In this document: piece after piece, positions 10,348 to 20,850 of the stretch
How positions within the stretch are numbered: the first letter of the stretch is position 1
Layout of the letters: each line of letters opens with the position of its first letter
Assembly (NCBI RefSeq): GCF_001949145.1
Contig: NW_019091549.1
Location: 270,743-334,742 of the forward strand
Origin: Acanthaster planci
Lineage: Eukaryota > Echinodermata > Asteroidea > Valvatida > Acanthasteridae
DNA length: 64,000 nucleotides
Reading direction: 5' to 3'
Notes under the pieces: generated by a model
What the model was told of the DNA's origin: nothing
What the model saw: only the letters and a program-made list of their open reading frames with translations
Database searches by the model: none
Made by a program: the position numbers and the translations under genes

Positions 10348-12340
10348 ATCTCAGTGGTGCTATGTACATATTACATGCTGGAATATGTTATCTCACACAA
10401 CAATATCATGATGAAAAAAGCTCCTAAGAATACATCTACCGGTAATTTGTAAACTGCCTTCAATTTCTATGAAGGAAAAAAGTATCTGTGTAGATACCCC
10501 GAAATGCACTAAACTTGAACTTACAAAAATGGGGTGGGGGGAAGTAGTCGTAGTCTTTCTTGTGGATTCTTCTCTCCAAGTTATCTTTATATATTTATGA
10601 AGTGTACTTTCAAGGCACAGCCATTTTCCAAACAGCCAGTTTAGTATTCCAACAGCTGCGCATACCTAAAAATATCACGCTTCTGAGGTCATTTGGGCGT
10701 GTGTGCGAGGTCTGCCCTACATGTATCAGCACGTAGGGCGGCCAAGTTTGTGATCTGGACACGCTTTGATACGAACACTGCAATCAGACAAGATTGATTG
10801 GTGATGCTACCTCATTGTTAACAAACGCGTCACCTGAACTGAAGTTCTGCTCTATGTTGAGACTAAAAACTCGTCGCATTTTCAATTTTACACTTCACAC
10901 TTTTCGTGCAACATGTGCGGTTGTTTTGGTGCATGTACTGCAGTTGTGTTTTTTTTTTTTCCGAAAGTACGGATATAAAAAATTTGTATCAATAAATTGT
11001 ATCCTGAAAGAATGTACATGTATTGCGATGCACCGGTTTATCGATGTATCGTTGCAGCCCTGTCGGTGCGGTCCTATGCAAACCCACATGAGTGCTTTTC
11101 CCACGAAGGACCTTTCTTTTTTTTAAACTGAACTGGCTCATTCATCATACATGTACATGTTTGCGTCTGCAAATATTCACCTTTAGAGTCACACTTGCAC
11201 AATTTCCTGCTTTAAATTGTGAGCATTCACCAACTGCAGGCTGGTCAATAATTGATAAGAGTGCCAAAGGTTCACGTTCTCATTTCTGTCTGAACCTACC
11301 TGTTTTTGTTGTGTATAACCGGTTAATTTATCATTGTCAATAAAAACAGTTTACCCTAACAGTCCTCATTGTTTCACCTGTTGGAGGATTGAGCACTGGT
11401 GATAATGGTTAGAACCTACATACGTGTACAATGTACTGTACGTGTACATGTATATGTACGCAGAGACTGTGGGTTGGAGAGGGGACAGGGATCATACTGT
11501 TTATGGGTACATGTACCTTGCCTTCCTTAGGCTTTCATTGCTAGCCCATCAATTTATCATGGACTGGAGTACATGTACAAGAGCATTTGTAGTCGCTGCA
11601 CTTAGTCATTGCAAGATTGTGCACATTCAGATGAAAATTAGCTGCTTTGCATATATTATTTCGTGCATACATGTATTTGCCAGTCAGCCTGTGCCTGCAC
11701 GTACTACCGGTATGTCCTTTGTACTCTCATGAGTGATCACTCAAAGACATCTGCTGTTTTTGCAATTAGCCCATTGATTGATAATAAAGGTTCATTTGGC
11801 TGTTTCCCAGAACTGAGTATCATCTTTTGCAGGGAAAATTGACACCACTACCAGTGTATCAATGAGTAAAAACGTCATACATTCATGTACGTACATGTAA
11901 AACAGCACATACCAGTAGAAGGAAATACATGTTTCTGTTTTATACAGGCATTATACAAATTCCAGTCTTGGCACTAGCCAAAAATGCATCTACCCCCAGT
12001 ACATGTAACTGGAACTTTAGTGTTACAGCCAGAAATTTGGAATAGGTTCATCGCCTCCAACTACATGTATTAAACGGTAACATTCCCCTTTGGATTCTGT
12101 GCTTGAACCAGAAATGACACATTTGTTACAGCCAGTGCAAGTGACGTTCTGTTGGGAGTGACAGGTTGGTGCTCATATTGCGTGGTGTATCTGTGATCAA
12201 CTTTTATTGGAATTGGTGTTCCCCAGGGGTGCTGATGAGCATGGCATACACGTAGCTCGAGAAAAAAATTTGGAGGGAATCAAATGCCCACAGCAAATTG
12301 TGTCTTGCCACTTGCCAACCCAGATGGCAGGGCTCTCCGT

Positions 12341-12410
12341 GTACATGTACATGTCCATACATAGTACGTACATGTACATGTACATGTACATGTATGTAGA
12401 GTACATGTAG
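12341..12410. repeat. ACATGT tandem array
   Basis: A near-perfect tandem run of the self-complementary unit (TACATG)n. Similar shorter arrays lie at 13928-13945, 14152-14162, 15581-15640, 17447-17464, 18602-18660, 19317-19330 and 28020-28030. They are common left of about 33 kb and rare to the right. Confidence 0.8.
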
Positions 12411-13430
12411 CTCTTTTGCATTTGCTCTCAATCATGTCAATCCATTCCTCCAAGTAAGCAATCTTACATTCTGTGGCCTTGTTTACCTGTCAGAAGAATG
12501 TAAAAGTGAACCATTCCTTGAAATTTTTCCCCTTTTAATTTGTAAATTCAATTTACATGTAATTGTTTCTTTGGGGGGGGAGAAGGTATTATTGACAAGA
12601 TTGGGTGAGGTACATGTAATCATGAAAATGAGTGAGGTGGGGCCACTTCACATTTAAATACAAATGTAGGTTGGGGAAACCCTGATTGGAATCATCATTC
12701 TCCACATGGATAATGAATTTCAATACCTGTTGAAACAATCTACCACCAGCCTCTGTTCTTTGCCATGGAGGGGAACTTATTCACAGCTAAAAACATGTAC
12801 TGGTGCATGTACCTGTACCTGGCCCACCGTGGCTGTCATTTCTTCCGTATGAAAAGTGATGATTCAGTTGGTTCCTTCAAGCTCACCTTTCATAGGTGTA
12901 CCGTGCATGTACATGTACAGCATTTGAGTGACAATCAAAGGGTTCTTTGAAATCAGCTGTCCGTGGCATGATCACACTATACTGTGGTTTTCTTTTTTTA
13001 TCATTACAGCCAAGGGCCTAAGGTCACAGTGATTCAGTACGTATCAGTTCAAAATTGTGAGCAGTAACAGACTTGAAGCAAGGTTCATACTGAGTGGCTT
13101 CAGAAAAGTCAGTGTTGTATTCAAAGAGATCTTTTAAAAATGTACAGTCTCCATATGCAGGTGTTTAGGGAATACATTGTAAATTTGTTCTTTACCCCAA
13201 ACCCCCAGGGTGTATGTAAGATCGTATTGGAATTGGAGGATTTGGGACTGTTAGGGGTACAGTACGGTATTTAATGCATCATTGCACTTGTGGGCATGTA
13301 CAGCTAGCCCTGAAAAGCTAAAAGGGCACTCCTGTGTAATTTACTACAGGATATAAATGCTGTGTGATTTACCCTGTTCACTTTAATAAAAATCCCCAGT
13401 GTTTTCCAATCTAAATACATGTTGCCTCAC

Positions 13431-13490
13431 AGCCTGCCAAGTTTAACTTGTCTCCCATTGTGTTTACAAGGAGCCACCAAACTCTTTAAG
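13431..13490. repeat. CCAAG-periodic dispersed repeat, copy 3 (partial)
   Basis: 'cctgCCAAGTTTaACTTGTCTCCC' closely matches the first unit of copy 1 (5931-6019), followed by 'gaGCCACCAAActctTTAAg'. A further CCACCAAGTTTG unit lies near 13784. Confidence 0.5.
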
Positions 13491-14684
13491 TGTGCACCTG
13501 TTCCTTGCTCTGTGCATGTACCCAGTAGCTGCAAAGTTGAAAGTTTGGGAGCCACGTGTACATTTAACATGTACATGGATGTCATAACATTTCCTTGACG
13601 AAAGAAGCCATCGTCACATATTGCCTTAGAATTTTTATCCCCAAACTGAACATCTCCAAGATGCCCGGAAATGTACTTCACCTTCACCTGAACTTCAAAC
13701 GAGAGTCTTTTTAGTGGGCTGTGAACCCCATTAACGAAGGTTCCCCCTTCCTACCACCCCATGCTTCAATTTCTGTTGGCCCCCACCAAGTTTGAAATTC
13801 TGAACTTGGAGAGTGCTGATTACCCACCTGTACATTTTCCCTTTAATTTTACACAAACAGTTATTTGTACTGTACATGTATCTTCATAGAATTGCCTCTA
13901 GCAACCAAGGCATACAGTGTATGTGTTCGTACATGTACATGTATGTAGGCCTACATGTACCTCTCTCCCTTTCACTTGTTTCAGTCACACTTACATTTTT
14001 GTACTGAAAAACATTTTTCACCATTCAGAGGAATTTACAAGCCTTCTCTCAGAACTGAGTGAAGAAAACATGTTTGAATAAGGCAGGCATATTGAGTTCA
14101 AAATGTTAGGAATCTTCTGTCCCCATCCTACTAGTAGGGGGGAGGGGATACATGTACATGTATGTAGGACTGAAAACCTCAGAAATTGTCAGAGTAACCC
14201 AATCCACAGTGGGAGGTGTATTCAGGCATGTACAATGTACATATATACATCATGTACATGTACCGTATTGTGCTTTGTACCGCCAGTCTCTTGAGAAACT
14301 TTGACTCGCATAGATCTTCTCTCTCTCTTTCTCTTTTATAACTCCTGCTGTGAATCTTGCTTGTATTCAAGGGGGGGGGGTTTTTGTGTGAGAATTCCTG
14401 AGGGTTGCCATTATGACTGCAACAATATCCCTAGGAAGAAACAAGTCTCACATTTCTTGGAGATCTGTGAGCCAAATACAGTCTGTGTTGTTAACCTGCT
14501 CGGGAGATAGGTGTCACAGCATTGTCAGTCAGAGGTGTCACATTTTCACAGGACATGTGTTGTCACTTCAAAGAGTCTTTCAATTTGTACAAAAATGGCA
14601 CTTTTGAAAAAAGTTGCAGCACAATAGCCACTAGTAACAAAAAAAATTACCCACGTAACAGCCAAATTTGACACCTAGAGAATA

Positions 14685-14851
14685 TGGGCATTTCTCAGTG
14701 CGCCTCCAAAAGTTTGCAATGCATTGGCCGATCACAATGCGCAAAATCTGTCGACCAGTGTGTGTTTGGAAAGCGTCGACAGATTTCGCACATTTTGATT
14801 GCCCAACGCATTGTAAACTCTTAGAGGCGCACTATTTTGAATTGTGGGTCC
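14685..14851. mobile_element. Hairpin (foldback) MITE, copy 1
   Basis: The left arm starts AGTGCGCCTCCAAAAGTTTG (14697) and runs to TCTGTCGAC. The right arm is its inverted repeat, from GTCGACAGATTT (14776) to AGAGGCGCACT (14832). Arms are about 55-60 bp around a short spacer. The same element with the same arms occurs at 55482-55652. Confidence 0.75.
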
Positions 14852-17800
14852 CCCCCCCGTATTTGCTGTATGTAGTTCTTATTCCTCCATTGGTGCACAT
14901 ACATGGACATCTCACCCATTTGTAGACCATAAGTACATGTAGTTTTCTTGTCCCTCTTATCTTGATCTTCACTAGACATGCCAAAACTTAGACCAGAAGA
15001 ACCAAGTTTCATTCACTGGGAATCCTGTGCACATTTTTGTGGTTAGACTCACCAGTACATGGTGGTTTTATGAGATGGTATATGGCCATGAACAGTAAAC
15101 TCTCCATAACTCAAAGAAACTCTGCTTAACTTGAAGACATTCTTCATACCCAAGAAGAGAATAGGCTTTTATGCACAAAACTACCTCTGTAACTCGAAAT
15201 GCCCACGCCACTTCATTTGCTTAACTCAAGGTTTTTGATCGGAAAAGACTGCCACCAAATTACAAGTGGAAAAAGAATGCAGATACTTTAATTATGAGTC
15301 ATTTCTGCAAAACCACACTTTGTCTTTTTGCATGAGGACATGAGCGTGCTTGCTGCTGGTGCCTGCCATTTTAATCGACTCGTCACAACCACAACCTAAA
15401 CAAATCCCAGCTTTCAAGCAAGCCTGATTGCCATCACAGCCCAAATGTTGCCCGCATGCACGCCGTCCAATCTCGACAATTTTTCGTGATAGGGCATGGT
15501 GGTTGAGAATTGTATACATGCAGCATCACATTACTGTATGTACATGTACCAATACAGTCAATGTTTGATCTTTAACTTTATGTACATGTATGTGTACATG
15601 TACCTTGATTTCTATATTGTACATGTATACATGTACCGGGAGTGTACCAGTACACTCTATTTAATCTATACCGAATGAAATTGAAAATCGAAATAAAAAG
15701 CTTTCTCTCAATTTGAGTACAAGATGAATGTGTGTGAACGTGAACAGTCTACAGCAGTACAGACACACATGTTAAAGTGTTAAACCTGCTTTTTTTTTCT
15801 TCCGTAAGTTCTGGTTCAGGGAAAACAGTTTGTTCAGGTTTGAGTGGACATGTACCGGTATGTACTGAGTTTCGAGTACACACAAACATGCACCAGTACA
15901 TGTACATGATACAACTGAAAAATCATGTCCATGTACCCGGTATGTATTACTAAGGGAATTCCCATTCACATCTGTTGGCCCGTGCCGGGTATCCGGTACC
16001 TGTCCATCGACATCAAAACCTGGTTCCTGGTGGGGGGGGACAGGTGCTCATAAAAAGAATTTTAAAAAAATACATGTACATGTAAATAAATTAGGGACAA
16101 AAATCCATGTATAAAACATCTGTGAAATTTACATGTAGTACTGAAGGGCAGAATTGCTAAAAAATCACTGTAACGCTGAAAACACGGTCATATGAGTACC
16201 GGTACATACAACTGGTTTAGAGATCAACAGAGCTACTGGTACTATTGTAATCCACTCCGCCCGTTGTACTTCAGTCGTTTCCTAGTTGTGAATTTTTCCT
16301 GGTTCATGGAGATTTACAATAATTTCAATGCCCTTCAAAGCATTTTGGTGGTGGTTTTTCAATCAGAAACTTCAACATACCAGTAAGTGGATAAAGTGGT
16401 CCGGGTATTGTTTGCATTACAGAGGTAGTATTTTACATAAAAGCTTTTTAACCCATGACATACGCAGCACTGATCTGGCCGACACATGACAACGACCAGC
16501 GCTCACCATCTGTACACGTGCGTTCCGCGTGTACAGGGTCGTACATCTAGACGTTTCCTTTGCGAGGTACAATGTAGCTGGTGCGTAGGTGGTTTGCAGA
16601 TCTGTTGTCTGTTCTGATGATGTTCCTTGTCCAAACTTTTGTTTTTCTGTTTCATATACCGGTACAAGTTTACAAAAGAAGATTTTGCAAATTGAAGGTA
16701 ACAGTTTTGTTTGATAAAAAGTAGGAGAGATTTACCCTGACGGTTAGAACAATGTGCTGTTTGCTTTGTATGTACAAAAAAAAGCTCTCTTTCCAGCACA
16801 TGGTCCACCGGAGTTGCGCGCAGTACCATTTGTTATTTAAGTGTTCTCTTTTACGGGTACCCGACGTCCAGTTGATGGTACATGTGCAACAACCGGTAGT
16901 TCAGAAGAATATCTTTATATGGACTCGGCGCGCCAATGGCGAGTTCCACATGCCGCGCACACACCCTTGACCAATCGGAATGGATTAAACTGTCTCGTAT
17001 CCAGGTGCCAGCGTTTGTTTTACGTAGTGGGCTTTGTCAAATAGCGGTATATGTTAATGCATGGCCACATGACACGTTTCAACCAAACGAAATACACAAA
17101 CTGTCCCAGGAATTTATGAATAGAATTTTATGTCAACCACATGTACAAGTGGCACCAACCTTGCCAAATGGATTCACAGAATTTCTGGGACTTTTCACAT
17201 ACATGTATTCATTCTTTTTTGTTAATTTTGCCCTTTCAAAGTAACCATAGGCACAATGGAAACTGCTTACGCACCTAACATTTAATTGACCAAGTCTTTT
17301 GTGTATAGATGAATTTATTTAAGGACAGCCGAATAAGAGATCAATACTTCGTATCGATTTGGGAAATTAAAGGTTAGCCTTTTTATACATGTATAGTACT
17401 CAGTTTTAATTTAGACTTTTGATCAGTTACTTACCAGTGCGTGTGTATACATGTACATGTACATGGACTCTGTAATTGGAAATGAAAAATCCCTTATTTG
17501 ATTCCCAGTTTTGTCAAACTCGAAGCACAGGTAATTATTACCACAAATTGCTGGAGATTTCTTCGGGACATTCTCAAATGATAATTAATACAAGTGTACG
17601 CATACATGTGCACACGCGGTCATTGCAGAAACAGCAAAATTATCCTTAAATGGGAGGATTTCAAATTGTTTTGATGTCTTGCTTGCATTTCTGATAATGG
17701 CCACTGCTGTGCCACATTGAGGGGCATCACAATAGTGTTAAGGAATTTATGGACTTACATGTAGTATCCTACACAGAAAATTTGTTCAAAGTACATTGTA

Positions 17801-18268
17801 CATGTGCGTGCATCTGACTTGACTGCTGGACTGACGAATGCTGCCATGCCAACCAGCCTGCACCACTTCATTAGATGGCCTTATTATAATGCCTTTGTGT
17901 TTCCATGGTGATGGCTCTCTTAAGCTACATGTAAGAGTCTAATAAGCCGATAACCATTTTACTCCTGTGTAATTTATGGCAAAGTTTCCAAGCGTTGTCA
18001 GATTTCCCAAAGTGTCCACGTGCGCGCAACTTTTTTTGGGGGGGGGTTGCTGAAGTTTTAGGTATTTGGGATCTGTTTGAAATTGAGTGCACAAGAGAAT
18101 GAGAAGAGGCAAACCTCCCACAATTATTGCCAAAAAGAGTTTTACCCTGCACCTTGGTCTTGACACAAAAGGTTTCCCTGAGGGTGCACACCCACAGTTC
18201 ACTGTGATGCCAATAATCACCATGCAGGGGGGCAAAAAGACCCAATCCAGAGCATTTGGAACCTTCTT

Positions 18269-18327
18269 TTACATGTACATGTACGTGTACCGGTACATGT
18301 ACGTGTACATGTACAACATGTACGTGC
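18269..18327. repeat. ACATGT/ACGTGT array
   Basis: A mixed tandem array of TACATG, TACGTG and TACCGG units, including ACCGGTACATGTACGTG. The units are largely self-complementary. Confidence 0.7.
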
Positions 18328-18829
18328 AAAAATGAAAAACAAAATTGGTGGCTTGAGAGCCCTTCTTGCTGTCATGCGAGAGCACACGTGCACACACCAT
18401 ATGGCAGTTGTGCATGTATGTTTGCATAAAACACACTGACATCAATTACTGTACTTTCTAATTAAGGAATGCACATTGCTGACATGTATGAGCAAACATG
18501 CACTGGTATATAACACTTAACGCTTGCCCTTTCACTAATGTTGACATTCACATTACTTGATGATTTATTGATGTATTCTACAGCAACTGGGCCATAATGG
18601 TGTTTTAAAGCATGTGTACATGTACATATACATTCATACATGTACAGTTCTGTACGTACACGTACACTGTACCTCCACATGCACCCTTGTACTTGTGCAT
18701 GTAATTTAGTGACAGTAAACTAGACAGTAATTACTTGTAAATTCAAGATTCCATCTGTCAGTCACATTTATTACCAAATGGCTTATATTTACATGATAAA
18801 GTAAACTACATGTAGATACATGTACATGT

Positions 18830-18952
18830 AGGTTTGCGGTAGCACCATGGATATATCTATTTTTTGAATATGTGGGGTTCTGAAAAGAATGGTTCTTTTC
18901 AGAACCCCATATACTCAAAAAACAGATATATTCCTGGTGCTACCGCAAACCT
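18830..18952. mobile_element. 60-bp-arm palindrome carrying a histone-type stem-loop
   Basis: The left arm (18830-18889) begins AGGTTTGCGGTAGCACCATG. It pairs with the right arm (18893-18952), which ends GGTGCTACCGCAAACCT, with roughly 90% complementarity and a 3-base loop. Outside the arms, GTAAACTA (left, about 18801) and TAGTTTAC (right, about 18957) extend the symmetry. The right arm starts with GGTTCTTTTCAGAACC (18891-18906), matching the metazoan histone mRNA 3' stem-loop. It has no coding capacity and is best read as a foldback element. Confidence 0.75.
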
Positions 18953-19498
18953 ATCTAGTTTACTTGCTATCTCCAACATGAAAAGCTTCAAATCTCATTT
19001 GCATATTAGTCCATCATGTGTGCTGAATGAATAGTGCATTCTGTCCGCCCTGAGCTGAAGTGCACCCCCAATTTGGCGAAAGAAAGACAGGTGGTTACAA
19101 GCGGGTTCTTGCATGCGTTCTGTGTGTATGCAAAGACCCTATACATGCCGGAATAAAAAAGTTACGCATACTCAGCGTACTCCGCGTCAAATGCGCCTAT
19201 ACTTGTGCCTCATGGCATGCCAATGCGGTGAGTACCAAAAAAACATGCCCTCTTTTGTTCCACTCGGAGTGGATTTGCAAATTCAGAAGCAAATTTACTG
19301 GCAGCTACATAGCCTACATGTACATGTACATTACATGCGGCTACAATACCGGTAAATGTACAATGTAGATGTATGTGCATTGAGCTAAATCTTTCGCTGA
19401 CAGAATGACAAAGTTTGCCATTTCGCAACCCTGTAAGGGGACTGTGGTGTGTTTTGTACAGACTGTTTTGTTTCTGCTGCCCGTACAATCATTTGCCG

Positions 19499-20264
19499 TG
19501 GCCATCAGGCCTCAACATTAATTTTTTTAACTACATGTCCATCAGGCAAGTAGCACTGAAAATTTACTTGCCCGAACCCTGGTTTAGTTTCTCATTGCTT
19601 CCTGGGACACTAAGTTCCTTCATCCAGTCACCAGTGATGAAATTGCTACATGTACACCACATTACGAAATGAATATACATCACCCCCCAACTATCACATG
19701 CAGAGAGGGCACAGGACTCTGCTGCATCTTTCATACAAGAGCGGGCAATGGCTATTTCTTAATCACTCAACTATTTTGCCTGGTGTCATATATGCAAAAA
19801 AGTACACACACAAGTACCAGGCAAAATTCACTAATGTTGAGGTCACAGCCACATGTAACTTGGAGTTTCCAGCTGTCAAAGCTCTACTGCACCACGCATG
19901 CAATAACCAATGAGCTTTGGTACCCAGACACAGGGGTATTTTACAGTTTATTGGTGTACACATTTTCCTTTGTGTGGAAAGGTGTTTAATACACTCGAGT
20001 TTGTACAGTGTGTACATATACGTAACGTTGCAAAAAATCGTTCTACGCCACGTAGCTGTATACTTTTTCCACTTTTTATAAGTTTTTGAGAAGAGGAAAA
20101 AAAACAGAGGTAACTTTGTTGCTATTCTTGGCCACGAAAAAAAATTTCAGAAAAAAGTACCTGTCCATGATCGGGCAATTTGTCCCAGAATTGTACTTGC
20201 CCGAAAAAAGAAATTACTTGTCCTGGGCAATCGGACAGCCATTAATGTCGAGGCCTGCCGGCCA
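19499..20264. mobile_element. 766-bp element with about 24-bp terminal inverted repeats
   Basis: TGGCCATCAGGCCTCAACAT (19499) is mirrored by the reverse complement of ATGTCGAGGCCTGCCGGCCA (ending 20264). Both are followed inward by 'taat' and 'acttgcccga'-type motifs (19566, 20209). No transposase ORF is present, so it is non-autonomous. Confidence 0.5.
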
Positions 20265-20607
20265 TTGTCACTCCAATTGCCATACCAGTATCTGAACCAA
20301 CCAGGCGGCCTCCAGCAAGTGCAGTATTTATGTGTTGAGACACTTTCGTTTTCACATTGTGAGCTGGGAGTTATGGAGGAATTTTAACAGGCTTCTAGAC
20401 AGCACTTAATATACAGTGTTGTACACGCACAGGTTGATTTTCTGCCAAACTACGGTGGCATCCGTGCCACTGGTATGTGAAGCATGCCATCTCTTGTTCC
20501 CACACAGAGGGGATAAGGTACACGAACATGTACAACTCTGCTGGTTTGGATATGTAGTAAGCAATTTGTAAGCGTCAAATGTTGCCCTTTTGATTTCTCC
20601 TGGGCAG

Positions 20608-20682
20608 GTCAACCTTAGTCAGCCACCCGTATTCTTGAAGCTCTGCTCCTGACACGGCAAAAACAAACAAGGCACCCTTGAC
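20608..20682 (+). other. NEK6/7 5' UTR portion of the first coding exon
   Basis: A good acceptor (CCTTTTGATTTCTCCTGGGCAG, ending 20607) precedes 75 noncoding bases. An in-frame TGA at about 20650 is followed by eleven codons and then ATG at 20683, which supports that start. The acceptor implies at least one noncoding upstream exon. Confidence 0.6.
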
Positions 20683-20850
20683 ATGGAGCAACCCATGGAC
20701 CAAGGGATGGAGGAGGGTAGCAACAACGACATGTACAACACCCTGGCCAACTTCAGCATCGAGAAGAAGATCGGCAAGGGCCAGTTCAGTGTGGTCTACA
20801 AGGCCAAGTGTCTGGTGGACAACAGAAATGTGGCTCTCAAGAAAGTCCAG
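20683..20850 (+). CDS. NEK7: NEK6/7 coding exon 1
   Basis: It encodes 56 residues: an acidic leader ([16 protein letters not shown]), then [20 protein letters not shown] and VALKKVQ with the ATP-binding Gly loop and Lys53. The donor is CAG|GTATAC. The leader is shorter than in human NEK7. Confidence 0.95.

Larger units (their letters stand above)
8291..20607. other. Repeat-rich noncoding stretch (intron 1 of NEK6/7, or intergenic)
   Basis: No exon is recognised here. The stretch holds two related TIR elements, a tRNA-type SINE, copies of the CCAAG-periodic repeat, many ACATGT arrays, a hairpin MITE at 14.7 kb, the histone-stem-loop palindrome at 18.83 kb and a 766-bp TIR element at 19.5 kb. 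CpG is scarce. Confidence 0.5.
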
